In this document: piece by piece, positions 28,777 to 38,266 of the stretch
How the letters are laid out: every line of letters begins with the position of its first letter
How positions within the stretch are numbered: the stretch's first letter is position 1
Source of the DNA: Alphaproteobacteria bacterium
GTDB taxonomy: Bacteria > Pseudomonadota > Alphaproteobacteria > UBA8366
Assembly: GCA_021774335.1 (NCBI GenBank)
Contig: JAJFJD010000046.1
Coordinates: forward strand, 278,109 to 342,108
DNA: 64,000 bases
Reading direction: 5' to 3'
Made by a program: the position numbers and the translations under genes
Notes under the pieces: generated by a model
What the model saw: the letters and a program-made list of their open reading frames with translations, nothing else
Database searches by the model: none
Told to the model about the DNA's origin: nothing

Positions 28777-29976
28777 TTAGCGGACGAAGACGCGGACCTC
28801 GTTGGCCTGAACCGTAGCACTCGACATGGAGTTCATGCCGACACGGCTGGTCGGCAAGCCCTGCTCGGCGAGCGTGCGCATCACGTTTTCCGCATTACGG
28901 CGCGCCGCCGTGCTGTTCAGCACGATCTGTGCCGGCGACCCCGTCTTCGGATGCACCGCGACGAGATCGAATGCGGCATTCGGCTTACGCTCGAGCGCCT
29001 TGCTGACCGCGTTGTACAACGCCAGTTGATACTCGACATTGGGCCGGTCGAAGCGGATCACCACCAGCGGCCGCGCGTTCCGCGACAGCGGCGCACGGGC
29101 GGCCCGGCTCGCCTTGACTTCGGCTTGCACGAAGGCCCGGTTCACGAGGCTCATGCCGTAGCGCTCGCCATTCTTGATCGCGATCGACATGGCGGTGAGG
29201 TTGCGGCGCTCGCTGCCGAGATACCCGGTCTGGCGATTGAGATCGTCGCTCAATTCATTGAGCAAACGGTCGATGCCGACGACAGTCTGATTCACGCCGT
29301 CTTCGAGCCCGCGCAGTTGGACATGATCTTCGTCGACCGCACCACTCAAGGTGAAGGTGGCGCGCACGCTGTCCAACAGATAACCGGCGACGCTGGCTTC
29401 GGCGCCGGCGTCGTTCGACAGGCTGTTCATTTTCGAGATATTGCCTTCGATACGCTTGAGCTGTTTCTGCGCTTCGTTCCATTGCTGGACGAGCAGCGGA
29501 TTGCCGGGCGTCGTCCCGACCTGCAGCTTGGAATTCATCGCCGCGACGGTGCCAAGATAACGTTGCGTCGCATCCGTGTTGTCGCCGCGAATCTGCACCA
29601 TGCGACTATCGAGCCGGTTGACCGCCGAACGCAGCTTGTTCAGGTCCTGACGCATTGCGCCGACCTTCTTGCCGACGAAGGTTCCGGTCGGTTTCCCTGT
29701 CGCCTGCGGCTGCGTCGCCAAAGGCCTGGGCTGGATCGCGGGCTGCGTCGCCAAGGGCGCCACTGCCGAACGTGCCGCAGCAGCGCCTTGCTGCGCCTGC
29801 TGCTGCGCAGCGCGTTCCGCCTGCGAAGCGGGAATTTCAAGACGTTCCCGGCTCTGTGATCCTGCCGCCGGGTCATCGCCGGTCAGCGATGGCCACAGGC
29901 TCGAGCCGCAGCCGGCAAGAAGAATGCCCCCTGCGACGATTGCACCAAAATTGCGCGTTGATCTCATTGATCTCAT
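28777..29976 (-). CDS. Putative lipoprotein with coiled middle and OmpA-like C-terminal domain
   Basis: 399 residues from [15 protein letters not shown] lipobox, ILLAGC (Cys23), predicts an envelope lipoprotein. An Ala/Gln/Pro-rich low-complexity tether (about 45-110) is followed by a helical region and, at the C-terminus, a beta-alpha-beta-alpha-beta segment ([25 protein letters not shown] ... [18 protein letters not shown] ... EVRVFVR) whose order resembles the OmpA peptidoglycan-binding fold, though the usual NxxLSxxRA motif is changed. It may tether the outer membrane to the wall; this is inference. Two close ATGs (29976, 29967) both give a good signal peptide. Confidence 0.65.
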   Translation of the reverse strand: MRSMRSTRNFGAIVAGGILLAGCGSSLWPSLTGDDPAAGSQSRERLEIPASQAERAAQQQAQQGAAAARSAVAPLATQPAIQPRPLATQPQATGKPTGTFVGKKVGAMRQDLNKLRSAVNRLDSRMVQIRGDNTDATQRYLGTVAAMNSKLQVGTTPGNPLLVQQWNEAQKQLKRIEGNISKMNSLSNDAGAEASVAGYLLDSVRATFTLSGAVDEDHVQLRGLEDGVNQTVVGIDRLLNELSDDLNRQTGYLGSERRNLTAMSIAIKNGERYGMSLVNRAFVQAEVKASRAARAPLSRNARPLVVIRFDRPNVEYQLALYNAVSKALERKPNAAFDLVAVHPKTGSPAQIVLNSTAARRNAENVMRTLAEQGLPTSRVGMNSMSSATVQANEVRVFVR

Positions 29977-30200
29977 TGCGAAGCAGACACCCTGCTTTGT
30001 ATCTTGGGACACGTCCCAAGGCCCCCACGACCCGCCAGCCGTTTTCTCGAATCTTTTACGGGGTATGAGCATTCCAGCGTCACCCCCGTTACGACTGGCG
30101 AAAGCTCAACCAGATACTACTTTAGCACCCGACAGGTCACAAGCCGCATTTGCCGTCGCCCTGCATTGCATTTCAGGGTGACGCATATTTGCAAACATGC

Positions 30201-30229
30201 TTGTCATTGGGGGCGGCTTTCTTTAGTGT
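30201..30229 (+). promoter_or_regulatory. Candidate promoter of tRNA-Arg
   Basis: TTGTCA (30201-30206) and TAGTGT (30224-30229) with a 17-bp spacer lie about 35 nt before the mature tRNA. The rest of the 287-nt gap between the lipoprotein and the tRNA shows no gene. Confidence 0.5.
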
Positions 30230-30263
30230 CCGCGCCGCTTGCAGGCTGTAACGCTTGCACAGC

Positions 30264-30340
30264 GCGCCCGTAGCTCAATTGGATAGAGTGCCTGACTACG
30301 GATCAGGAGGTTGGGGGTTCGAGTCCTCCCGGGCGCGCCA
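30264..30340 (+). tRNA. tRNA-Arg (anticodon ACG)
   Basis: 77 nt including an encoded CCA. Acceptor stem GCGCCCG pairs with CGGGCGC; D arm AGCTCAATTGGATAGAGT; anticodon stem CCTGA/TCAGG with loop CTACGGA (anticodon ACG at 30298-30300, wobble A expected to be inosine); T arm with GGTTCGAGTCC. Reads CGN arginine codons. Confidence 0.97.
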
Positions 30341-30431
30341 TTCCTTTTTCGGCATTTCCATTCCTAAATAGAAATCCCTTTCGGTTGCCGGTTCGGCATG
30401 CCGTAATAAACAGATGCCCGATTCGCACGGA

Positions 30432-30465
30432 AAAGGCCGGCGGGATGCGTTTCCCGCCGGCCTTT
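30432..30465. terminator. Bidirectional rho-independent terminator between tRNA-Arg and MCP 1
   Basis: A perfect 14-bp stem AAAGGCCGGCGGGA/TCCCGCCGGCCTTT with a short loop. On the minus strand it follows the MCP 1 stop by 26 nt and ends in CCTTTTCC; on the plus strand it ends in CCTTTCC and can terminate the tRNA transcript. Confidence 0.8.
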
Positions 30466-30490
30466 CCGATTCGGCCGTCTCCTGGAGTGT

Positions 30491-32560
30491 CTAGGCAGCC
30501 TTCACTTCCGAAATGAACTCGTCGACCGCCGACCGCAGCATCTCGGACTGCTGCGACAGCTCGCCGGCCGCGCCCAACACTTCCTGCGCGGCCGAGCCGG
30601 TCTCGGACGCGGCCTGGGTTACGCCGGTCACATTGCTGCTGACTTCCTGCGTGCCCATGGCGGCCTGCTGGGTGTTCTCCGCGATTTCACGCGTCGCGAC
30701 CCCTTGCTCGGAAACGGCATTGGCGATGGTGTCAGAAATCGCGTTGATTTCGGCGATCGTGGTCCCAATGCTCTCGATCGCGCCGACGGCCTCGCCGGTG
30801 ACCGATTGCATCCCGGATACTTGATCGGTGATCTCCTCGGTCGCCTTCGCCGTCTGAGTGGCCAGATTTTTGACCTCCGACGCCACGACGGCGAAGCCTT
30901 TGCCGGCCTCGCCTGCGCGCGCCGCTTCGATCGTGGCATTCAACGCCAGCAGATTGGTCTTTTCCGCAATCTCATTGATAAGACCGACCACCTCGCCGAT
31001 CTTCTGACCGGCATCGGCCAAGGTCCGCACCGTCTCGTTCGTGCGTTCCGCTTCGGAATTGGCCTTGGCGGCGATCTCCGCCGACTGTGACACTTGGCGA
31101 TTGATCTCGTTGATCGACGCCGACATCTCCTCGGACGCCGAGGCGACCGTCTGCACATTGGTCGTCGCCTGTTCGGAGGCCGCGGCGACCGCCGTGGCCT
31201 GCCGGCTCGTCTCTTCCGCGGTCGCCGACATCGATTCGGCGGTCGCGCGCATTTCCGTGGACGATGCCGACACTGTCTCGACGATACCGCCGACACGGTT
31301 CTGAAAATCGTCGGCAAGCGCATGCATGGCTTGGCGTTTCTCTTCTTCCGCCTTGCGTTGCTGCTCGATGCGGTCGGCCTCCATCTTCTTCATCTGCAGG
31401 GCATTGTCCTTGAAGACCTGCATCGCGGCCGCCATCGAACCGATTTCGTCTTTTCGGTCCCGCGCCGGGATACCGACCTCTAGTTCGCCATCGGCGAGCT
31501 TTTCCATCGCGCCAGTCATGGCGACGATCGGCCGCGACGTCGCCCGGCCGAGGAACCACGCCATGGCCAGACCGACGGCCAACCCCATTATGCTGACGAC
31601 CAGAATGACCAACTCGCTATTGAGAATGATCTCCTCGGTTTCGGCGCGGAGCCGCGCTTCCTCCTTCTCGGCAGCGTGCTGCATCCACTCGGCGTCCGCG
31701 ACGATGATCTTGGCCTTGGTCACGAGATCCGTCTCCAGCAGCTTCTGTAGCTTCAACTCGTCCTTGTGTACCGTCTCGTAGGTCTTTTTGTAGCCATTAA
31801 ACAACTCCACGACTTCGGCGAAGAGTGCCTTTTCCTTGTCCGTGTTCAAAATTCCTTTCAGCGCCTTCAGCGTCTTGTCGAAGATCACGAATTCCGCCTC
31901 GGTCTTCTCGGCGAAGCTCTCGTCGCGCTGGCCGATCAGGATGTTGGTGTAGAGCCGGATCAGCAGCGCGTGTTCGAGCGCGCTGTTCGCCAGCTTCACC
32001 GCCGGCGCGTTGCCCTCGCGCTCCGCTTCCTCGATCACCATTTCCAGATCCTTGACGATCTTCTCGCCATCCGGAAACAACCGGTCGCGCACCAGCGTAT
32101 CGTGTTCGATCTTGAGCAGTTTCGTCTCGCCAAAGAACGCCATATAACCGGCGAAAGCCTCGCCGATTTCCTCGACCTTGGCGCGGTGCGCCGGGTCCTT
32201 GATGACCTGAAGGCCTTGATCGATTTCCTTCTGAACCTCGACCGACAATTTCCCGACGGCTTCAGCGTCCGCGTTGGCGCCGGTAAATCCGTATTCCCGG
32301 GCATGGGCGCGCAGCTTGAGAAATCCAACTTCAATCTTCGCGGCAATCGTGGCTTCTTCGACGGCTTCAGCGAATTTCTCCACATCGACGCCGACATTCA
32401 CGAAACTGCGATACGCGTTGCCGGACACCAAGGAAAACAGCAACAGCACGGCAAGGAATCCGAGAAGGATCTTGGTCCCGATCTTCCAGCCGTTCAAAAG
32501 CCCGCCGATACCGTTAAGACTTCGCGGCATCCCAGATTTCAATTTTGCGCTCGTCGTCAT
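30491..32560 (-). CDS. Methyl-accepting chemotaxis protein with HBM-type ligand domain (MCP 1)
   Basis: 689 residues. TM1 (about 28-48, [17 protein letters not shown]), an all-helical periplasmic region of about 250 residues that fits the helical bimodular (HBM) class rather than the short four-helix bundle, TM2 ([22 protein letters not shown]), HAMP, then the coiled signalling domain. The hairpin tip [32 protein letters not shown] is canonical. No C-terminal CheR-tether pentapeptide is evident. HBM receptors such as McpS sense organic acids, but the ligand here is unknown. It shares long identical stretches with MCP 2 at 34-36 kb. Confidence 0.92.
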   Translation of the reverse strand: MTTSAKLKSGMPRSLNGIGGLLNGWKIGTKILLGFLAVLLLFSLVSGNAYRSFVNVGVDVEKFAEAVEEATIAAKIEVGFLKLRAHAREYGFTGANADAEAVGKLSVEVQKEIDQGLQVIKDPAHRAKVEEIGEAFAGYMAFFGETKLLKIEHDTLVRDRLFPDGEKIVKDLEMVIEEAEREGNAPAVKLANSALEHALLIRLYTNILIGQRDESFAEKTEAEFVIFDKTLKALKGILNTDKEKALFAEVVELFNGYKKTYETVHKDELKLQKLLETDLVTKAKIIVADAEWMQHAAEKEEARLRAETEEIILNSELVILVVSIMGLAVGLAMAWFLGRATSRPIVAMTGAMEKLADGELEVGIPARDRKDEIGSMAAAMQVFKDNALQMKKMEADRIEQQRKAEEEKRQAMHALADDFQNRVGGIVETVSASSTEMRATAESMSATAEETSRQATAVAAASEQATTNVQTVASASEEMSASINEINRQVSQSAEIAAKANSEAERTNETVRTLADAGQKIGEVVGLINEIAEKTNLLALNATIEAARAGEAGKGFAVVASEVKNLATQTAKATEEITDQVSGMQSVTGEAVGAIESIGTTIAEINAISDTIANAVSEQGVATREIAENTQQAAMGTQEVSSNVTGVTQAASETGSAAQEVLGAAGELSQQSEMLRSAVDEFISEVKAA
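31919..31992. repeat. 74-bp perfect repeat, copy in MCP 1
   Basis: Identical to 35571-35644 in the paralogous receptor; it encodes part of the periplasmic HBM domain (the [18 protein letters not shown] region). Confidence 0.9.
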
Positions 32561-33199
32561 AATTCATTCCCCGATCCAAACAAAATTCAACATTTCCACA
32601 ACCGCCCGGCCTTGCCTGTGCGGATGCCCCCAAACTCGTCTCCGACCGACCCGGATCAGTCCAGCCCCCGAAATTCAGTCTATGAGTGTTCCTACGATCA
32701 GCCTTGATGTTTGGATCATCTAACATGCTGATTATTTTATATTTTTCTCGGTTTATTTTATTAAAATCCCGACCATTTGAATGTTAACGGAGCCTTAATC
32801 ACTACCCATTTCTTAAGGCCCCATCAGCGTGCCGCGGAACAGATTGGCATTCGCGATGTCGCGCTTCCGGCCATGGAAATTTGGATTGTATTGCGGCGTC
32901 GGTTATTCGACTTTATTCCGAAATCGGAATGTCACCTCATCATCTTCCCAACGAGAAAATCGGGCCGGTCATTGTCGAAATATCTGCCGAGCCGGACGAC
33001 GAAGATGGCCGGCGCGCCGCCGCCGCTACAGCGGCGGCGTCTCGGCACGCGAAAACGGTGTGGGGTCCCGACGGAGCGATATCGAAGAATTTTCGAAAGA
33101 GACCATGGAAATCTTCATAAACCGCAGCAGATAGAATGCGACACCCAATTGCCGCGACCCATCCGACGCTGCCCCGCAGCGCCACGCAGGAGACGGACC
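32561..33199. other. 639-nt gap between MCP 1 and the NHL gene
   Basis: Holds the divergent upstream regions of both genes. The first 270 nt are more AT-rich than the surroundings, particularly around 32720-32770, and probably contain promoters, although no confident -35/-10 pair was found. A doubtful 63-codon ORF is listed separately. No RNA gene or repeat was recognised. Confidence 0.5.
32929..33120 (+). CDS. Doubtful small ORF, 63 codons
   Basis: Reads MSPHHLPNEKIGPVIVEISA then an acidic stretch and an alanine run, ending before the NHL gene. No good ribosome site and no family recognised. Its middle part uses GC-ending codons like neighbouring genes but its start does not. It may be an unannotated small protein or chance. 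Confidence 0.2.
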   Translation: MSPHHLPNEKIGPVIVEISAEPDDEDGRRAAAATAAASRHAKTVWGPDGAISKNFRKRPWKSS

Positions 33200-34060
33200 A
33201 TGACCCTTCGCCTCGCATTCTGCCTCTTGGCAGGTTTGATCACCGCTGGCGCCGCCTCGGCCCAGACGACTGCGACCTTCATCGCGGCAAGCACGGTCGA
33301 CCTTGAGAACCCGCATGACCTGAAGCTGTCGCCCGACGGCAAGTACCTGTTCGTCTCGGATGTGGGGAACAATCGGGTCGCGATCCTTGATCCCGAGACA
33401 TTGGCGTTGATCGATCAATTCGGGGCCGATCACCAATCGGGCACCCACGATGTCGACTTCGATGCGGAGGGCCGCGCCTATGTGGCGGACACGCACAATG
33501 GCCGCGTCACGATCTACGCCATGACCGGGACCAAGGCGAAGCTCGTCGGCGAGTTGAAGGAACGGCTGAGCGGCCCCGAGGGTGTGCTCGTCCATCCGAA
33601 CGGCCGGGTCTATGTCGCGGGCGCCTGGTCGGGCAATGTAGTCGCCTACAAGGACGGCAAGATCGTCAAGGAGCTGAAGGGCCTGTCATCGCCGCACGAC
33701 CTGGAGCGTACGCCCGGCGGCGACATCTGGCTGTCGGACGCCGGCAACGACCGCATGCTTTTGCTGTCGCCGGATTTGGAGATCAAACGCGAATGGAAGG
33801 GCGCGCCCTACGACTTCGACGGCGTACGCTACCAGGACGTCCTGCCCGACGGCACGGTCATTGCCGCTGACAAGAACAACCATCAGGTAAAGTTCATCGC
33901 TGGCGACGGCCGCGTACTCTTGGTGCTCGGCAGCGGTTCCGCGGGCAAGGGGCCGGGACTGTTCACGACGCCGGAAGGGATCGAGGTGCGCGGCAACACA
34001 TTGTGGGTTTCCGATTCCGGCAACGATCGGATCGTGAAATACACTTTCACCGTCGAGTAA
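33200..34060 (+). CDS. Exported NHL-repeat beta-propeller protein
   Basis: 286 residues from the ATG at 33200, which has an AGGAGA ribosome site and begins a clean signal peptide (MTLRLAFCLLAGLITAGAASAQ). The longer ORF start is rejected for that reason. Repeated NHL blades are visible: DGKYLFVSDVGNNRVAILDP, EGRAYVADTHNGRVTIY, GDIWLSDAGNDRMLLL, GNTLWVSDSGNDRIVKY. Periplasmic binding or lactonase-like role is possible; no catalytic residues can be assigned. It lies between two HBM chemoreceptors on the opposite strand. Confidence 0.8.
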   Translation: MTLRLAFCLLAGLITAGAASAQTTATFIAASTVDLENPHDLKLSPDGKYLFVSDVGNNRVAILDPETLALIDQFGADHQSGTHDVDFDAEGRAYVADTHNGRVTIYAMTGTKAKLVGELKERLSGPEGVLVHPNGRVYVAGAWSGNVVAYKDGKIVKELKGLSSPHDLERTPGGDIWLSDAGNDRMLLLSPDLEIKREWKGAPYDFDGVRYQDVLPDGTVIAADKNNHQVKFIAGDGRVLLVLGSGSAGKGPGLFTTPEGIEVRGNTLWVSDSGNDRIVKYTFTVE

Positions 34061-34089
34061 CACCCAAGACACAACACGGCCCAAATGAA

Positions 34090-34126
34090 ACGCGGCCGGC
34101 GGGGACGTACCCACCAGCCGCGTCTT
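34090..34126 (+). terminator. Terminator after the NHL gene
   Basis: Stem ACGCGGC/GCCGCGT with a 20-nt loop followed by CTTT, 30 nt after the stop; the large loop contains a further GGGG/CCCA pairing. Moderate strength; also close to the MCP 2 3' end on the other strand. Confidence 0.55.
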
Positions 34127-34145
34127 TGGTCAAGCCGACTGGTTC

Positions 34146-36203
34146 TTAGGCCGCCTTGACGTCGGTAATGAATTGTTCGACGACGCTCCGCAGCATATCC
34201 GATTGCTGCGACAACTCGCCGGAAGCCGCCAACACTTGCTGCGCCGCAGCACCGGTTTCCGATGCCGCCTGCGTGACGCCGGCGATGTTGCTGCTGACTT
34301 CCTGCGTGCCGGTCGCCGCCTGCTGGGTGTTTTCGGCGATCTCCCGTGTCGCGGCGCCTTGTTCACCAACCGCGGCGGAGATCGTTTCGGCGATCGCGTT
34401 GATCTCTGCAATGGTCTCGCCGATGCCTTTGATCGCGCCGACCGCATCGCCGGTCACCGACTGCATGCCGTTGACCTGCTCGCTGATCTCCTCGGTCGCC
34501 TTGGCCGTCTGGGTCGCCAGATTCTTGACCTCCGACGCCACGACGGCGAAGCCCTTGCCGGCCTCACCGGCGCGCGCCGCCTCGATCGTCGCATTCAGCG
34601 CCAACAGGTTCGTCTGTTCCGCGATTTCGCTAATCAATGCGACGACATCGCCGATTTTCTGTGCGGCGTCGGCCAACGACCGCACCGTTTCATTCGTACG
34701 CTCGGCCTCGGCATTCGCCTTGGTCGCAATCTCCGCCGATTGCGAGACTTGGCGGTTGATCTCGTTGATCGAGGCCGACATCTCCTCGGAGGCGGACGCC
34801 ACCGTCTGCACATTGGCGGTGGCCTGCTCAGACGCAGCGGCAACCGCCGTGGTCTGACTACTGGTCTGGTCGGCCGTCGCGGACATGGCCTCGGCGGTCG
34901 ACCGCATCTCGGCAGACGCTCCCGCGACCGTATTCACGATTTCCGTGGCCTGCGCATCGAAGGTCTCGGTGAGTTCGACCACAAGTTTCGCGCGTTTCTC
35001 GCGCTGTTCCTGGGCCTTACGCTCCTCTTCCTCGAGACGCTTCTGCTCGATTGCGCTGTCCTTGAAGACCTGCATGGCTTCCGCCATGTTCCCGACTTCA
35101 TCGGCGCGGTCCTGCGCCGGGATTTCGACATCGAGATCGCCGGCCGATAGGTCCTTCATCGCACCGGTCATGGCGACCACCGGCTTGGAGATCATGTTGC
35201 CCAGGCCCCAAGCCAGACCTATGCCTATGATGAGTCCCAGAGCACTGATTGCCGCGATGGATATCTCGCCGTTGACGATGATTTCCTCGGTCTCGGCGCG
35301 CAGCCGCGTCTCTTCCTTCTCGGCGGCATGCTGCAGCCATTCTGTGTCCGCGACGATGATCTTCGCGTTGCCGGCAAGGTCGGTGTCTAGCAGCTTTTGC
35401 AGCTTCAACTCGTCCTTGTGCACGATTTCATAAGTCTTTTCGTAGTCGTGGAACAGTTCCACCACTTCGGCGAACAGAACCCGTTCCTTCTCCGTATTCA
35501 GGGTGGCCTTCAACGCCTTCAGCGTCTTATCGAAGATCACGAATTCCGCCTCGGCCTTCTCGGCGAAGGCCTCGTCGCGCTGGCCGATCAGGATGTTGGT
35601 GTAGAGCCGGATCAGCAGCGCGTGTTCGAGCGCGCTGTTCGCCAACTTCATCGCCGGGGCGTTGCCCTCGTGCTCCGCTTCCTCGATGATCAATTCCAGG
35701 TCCTTGACGATCTTCTCGCCTTCCGGAAACAACCGGTCGCGCACCAGCGTATCGTGTTCGATCTTGATCGCCTTCATCGTCTTGAACTGGGCCATGAAGC
35801 TTGTTAAGGCCTTGCCGATTTCTTCGACCTTGGCCCGGTGTTTCGGGTCTTGGATCACCACAAGTCCGTGCTCGATATTCTTGGTGATCTTCACCGCGAG
35901 TTTTTTCACGGCGGCGGCATCGGAGTCGCGACCGGTATACCCATATTCCCGGGCATGCGCGCGAAGCTTCAGGAAATTCGCCTCGGTCTTCGCCGCGATC
36001 GAGGCCTCTTCGACCGCTTCGGAGAATTTCTCCACATCCGTGCCCACGGCTACGAAGCTGAAATACGCGTTACCGGCAACAAGGACGAGGATCGCCAGAA
36101 CGACCGCCACGCCGCTCATGATCTTGGACCTGATCTTCAGTTTATTGAAAATGCTGATGATGCCGAGCGGGCCGGAGCCCACCGTTTTACCGTTCGCAAC
36201 CAT
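34146..36203 (-). CDS. Methyl-accepting chemotaxis protein with HBM-type ligand domain (MCP 2)
   Basis: 685 residues from the ATG at 36203, preceded by AGGTG; the ORF track uses an in-frame GTG nine nt upstream. Same architecture as MCP 1: TM1 ([21 protein letters not shown]), roughly 250-residue helical HBM-like sensor, TM2 ([21 protein letters not shown]), HAMP, and signalling domain with [32 protein letters not shown]. Similarity to MCP 1 runs the full length, including the ligand domain, which indicates a local gene duplication. The stretch after HAMP differs most ([19 protein letters not shown]). Confidence 0.92.
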   Translation of the reverse strand: MVANGKTVGSGPLGIISIFNKLKIRSKIMSGVAVVLAILVLVAGNAYFSFVAVGTDVEKFSEAVEEASIAAKTEANFLKLRAHAREYGYTGRDSDAAAVKKLAVKITKNIEHGLVVIQDPKHRAKVEEIGKALTSFMAQFKTMKAIKIEHDTLVRDRLFPEGEKIVKDLELIIEEAEHEGNAPAMKLANSALEHALLIRLYTNILIGQRDEAFAEKAEAEFVIFDKTLKALKATLNTEKERVLFAEVVELFHDYEKTYEIVHKDELKLQKLLDTDLAGNAKIIVADTEWLQHAAEKEETRLRAETEEIIVNGEISIAAISALGLIIGIGLAWGLGNMISKPVVAMTGAMKDLSAGDLDVEIPAQDRADEVGNMAEAMQVFKDSAIEQKRLEEEERKAQEQREKRAKLVVELTETFDAQATEIVNTVAGASAEMRSTAEAMSATADQTSSQTTAVAAASEQATANVQTVASASEEMSASINEINRQVSQSAEIATKANAEAERTNETVRSLADAAQKIGDVVALISEIAEQTNLLALNATIEAARAGEAGKGFAVVASEVKNLATQTAKATEEISEQVNGMQSVTGDAVGAIKGIGETIAEINAIAETISAAVGEQGAATREIAENTQQAATGTQEVSSNIAGVTQAASETGAAAQQVLAASGELSQQSDMLRSVVEQFITDVKAA
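35571..35644. repeat. 74-bp perfect repeat, copy in MCP 2
   Basis: Identical to 31919-31992 in MCP 1; lies in the periplasmic sensor domain, not in the highly conserved signalling tip. Confidence 0.9.
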
Positions 36204-36648
36204 TGTTTTCACCTATCCAATTTTTGGCGATCTTCCCTCACAGGAACCGCCGTTTACACGCCGATGCCCAACATGTGCGCCAACACGGGGTCATCGGTCC
36301 GAACCGTCGTGCGAGAAACCGTTTTGCCACTCGTCATGGTTTAGCGGACCACGCTTCGATGAACAGTTCGCAAAACTTTTCATTGCGTTGCCGAAATAAC
36401 AGGCAATATCCGCACCATACTTGGTGCTAGTTAAAGAACTGTACACGCATGGGAATTCCTCTTTTAGTTGAATCGGTCCAGACAAATTACCACGCTGGAA
36501 AATTGCTATTCCCGATACAATTTACGCAACTATAGAGTGTGTCTTCGCCATACTTTTGGCTTAACGCTTAAAATGACGGCAGCCCATCCGCCGCGAAAAT
36601 CTGCGTCGCCCCCTCCACTTTCCCCGGAACGCCGTGTACGATGAGTTG
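36204..36648. other. 445-nt gap between MCP 2 and the TauE gene
   Basis: Divergent upstream region, AT-richer than neighbours between about 36360 and 36580. It contains a small inverted repeat GCACC-ATACTT-GGTGC (36412-36427) and a partly similar CATACTTTTGG at 36550. The 64-codon ORF of the track on the minus strand uses codons unlike neighbouring genes and is not called. No RNA gene was recognised. Confidence 0.5.
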
Positions 36649-37392
36649 ATGACCGACCCCGCCACACTCATCATCATCTTCGTCACATTTCTGATCGCCG
36701 GCGGCGTGAAAGGCGTGATCGGCCTCGGCTTGCCGAGCGTCAGCTTGGCCCTACTGACCGCGACGCTGGGCCTGCCTCAGGCGATGGCGCTGCTGCTGGT
36801 GCCGTCCTTCATCACCAACCTCTGGCAGGCGGTGGTCGGCGGGAACGGGCTGCCGGTGCTGAAACGGCTCTGGCCCTTCCTGATCATGGCGACCGTCACC
36901 GTATGGATTGGCGCGACCGCGCTGACCCGCGTGGACCTGGCGCTGTTATCGGGCCTGCTTGGGGTTCTGCTCGTCTCCTATTCGGCGCTCAGCCTGCTGA
37001 AAGTCCGCATCGCCATCACCCCCCGCTACGAAGCTTGGGCCGGGCCGATGTTCGGCACGATGAATGGCGTGCTGACGGGCATGACCGGTTCGTTCGTCGT
37101 GCCCGGCGTCATGTTCTTGCAGGCGATCGGTTTGCCGCGCGACATGTTCATCCAGGCGATGGGGATGCTGTTCACCGTTTCGACCGTCGCACTGGCGGTC
37201 GCGCTCAAGGGCAACGATCTGTTGTCGGCGGATTTGGGCATACTGTCCGCAGCCGGCGTCGTCCCAGCGGTGACCGGCATGGTCGTCGGCCAGCGCGTGC
37301 GCCAGCGGCTGTCGGAAGAGCGATTCCGGCAGGTCTTCTTCATCGCCCTGCTCGCGATGGGTCTCTACATCATTGCCCGCGCCGCACTCTAG
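36649..37392 (+). CDS. TauE/SafE family sulfite/organic-anion exporter
   Basis: About 247 residues from MTDPATLIIIFVTFLIAGGVKG. Eight or so membrane segments in two related halves, the family's GGVKGVIGLGLPSVSLALL start and the second-half counterpart GTMNGVLTGMTGSFVVPGVMFLQAIGL. TauE-type carriers move sulfite, sulfoacetate or other anions. The ORF track begins at an upstream GTG; the ATG at 36649 has GATGAG before it. It precedes the class II aldolase gene by 71 nt on the same strand. Confidence 0.85.
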   Translation: MTDPATLIIIFVTFLIAGGVKGVIGLGLPSVSLALLTATLGLPQAMALLLVPSFITNLWQAVVGGNGLPVLKRLWPFLIMATVTVWIGATALTRVDLALLSGLLGVLLVSYSALSLLKVRIAITPRYEAWAGPMFGTMNGVLTGMTGSFVVPGVMFLQAIGLPRDMFIQAMGMLFTVSTVALAVALKGNDLLSADLGILSAAGVVPAVTGMVVGQRVRQRLSEERFRQVFFIALLAMGLYIIARAAL

Positions 37393-37463
37393 TTTGGGCC
37401 GCGGCCGCCGAAATGGCATAATCGGTTAATGCCAGTCGTACCGACACGGGGAAGGAAACATCC

Positions 37464-38255
37464 ATGAGCGACACCGCCAAGACCGCCCACAAGCCCAAGT
37501 CCCACTTTCACGCCCGCGTGTCGGCGGAGATGGAGCAGCATCTGGAGAAACCCGAATGGGGCCTCCGGGAGAAACTGGCGCTGACCGCGCGCATGCTCGC
37601 GCGCGACGGCCACGGATCCGGGCTTGCCGGGCAGATCACGGCGCGCGGCGACGATGCCGGCACCATGTGGACCGGCCGCTTCGGCCTCGGCCTCGAGGAA
37701 CTGCGCGCGTCCGACTTCATGCTGGTCGATGACGACCTCAACGTCCTGGACGGCGAGGGCATGCCCAATCCGGCCAACCGGTTCCATCTCTGGGTCTACA
37801 AGGCGCGGCCGGACGTACAGAGCATCGTGCATACGCATCCGCCGTATGTGTCGGCGCTGTCGATGATCGGCGTGCCGTTGATCGCCTCGCACATGGATAC
37901 GTCGATGTTCTATGACGACTGCGCCTGGCTCAGCGAATGGCCGGGACCGCCGATCGGCGACGACGAAGGCGAACTGATCGCCACCGCGCTCGGCGACAAA
38001 CGCTCGATCCTGCTGGCGCATCACGGCCAGTTGTCGGCGGGAGGGTCGGTCGAGGAGGCCGCGGTGCTCGCGTTTCATTTCGAGCGGGCGGCGCAGCTCC
38101 AGCTCCTGGCGATGGCGGCGGGCGAAATCGAGCCGCTCGACCCGCAGTGCGGCCGCGACGCCCACGACTACCGCCTGAAGCCTGCGGTGGTCGATGCCAC
38201 TTTCCTGTATCAGGCAAGGCTGGTTCTGCGGACCGAGGCCGACTGCCTGGACTAG
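37464..38255 (+). CDS. Class II aldolase/adducin-fold protein, possible aromatic-acid decarboxylase
   Basis: 263 residues with a GGAAGGAAAC ribosome site. Zn-binding histidines are evident: IVHTHPPY (His123, His125) and LLAHHGQ (His186/187), as in fuculose-phosphate aldolases. The GNISAR phosphate-site motif is replaced by GLAGQITAR, so a phosphorylated sugar is a less likely substrate. The same fold includes dihydroxyphthalate and 2,3-dihydroxy-p-cumate-3-carboxylate decarboxylases, and the neighbouring ring-hydroxylating and ring-cleaving genes make that role plausible; this is inference. Confidence 0.8.
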   Translation: MSDTAKTAHKPKSHFHARVSAEMEQHLEKPEWGLREKLALTARMLARDGHGSGLAGQITARGDDAGTMWTGRFGLGLEELRASDFMLVDDDLNVLDGEGMPNPANRFHLWVYKARPDVQSIVHTHPPYVSALSMIGVPLIASHMDTSMFYDDCAWLSEWPGPPIGDDEGELIATALGDKRSILLAHHGQLSAGGSVEEAAVLAFHFERAAQLQLLAMAAGEIEPLDPQCGRDAHDYRLKPAVVDATFLYQARLVLRTEADCLD

Positions 38256-38266
38256 CTATCTGCCGC

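Noticed and set aside
30264-30340. tRNA-Arg as integration site of a mobile island
   Set aside because: No integrase, no direct repeat of the tRNA 3' end seen nearby, and no mobile genes in the window.
36291-36485. 64-codon minus-strand ORF upstream of MCP 2
   Set aside because: Codon use is unlike the neighbours, no ribosome site, and no recognised domain.
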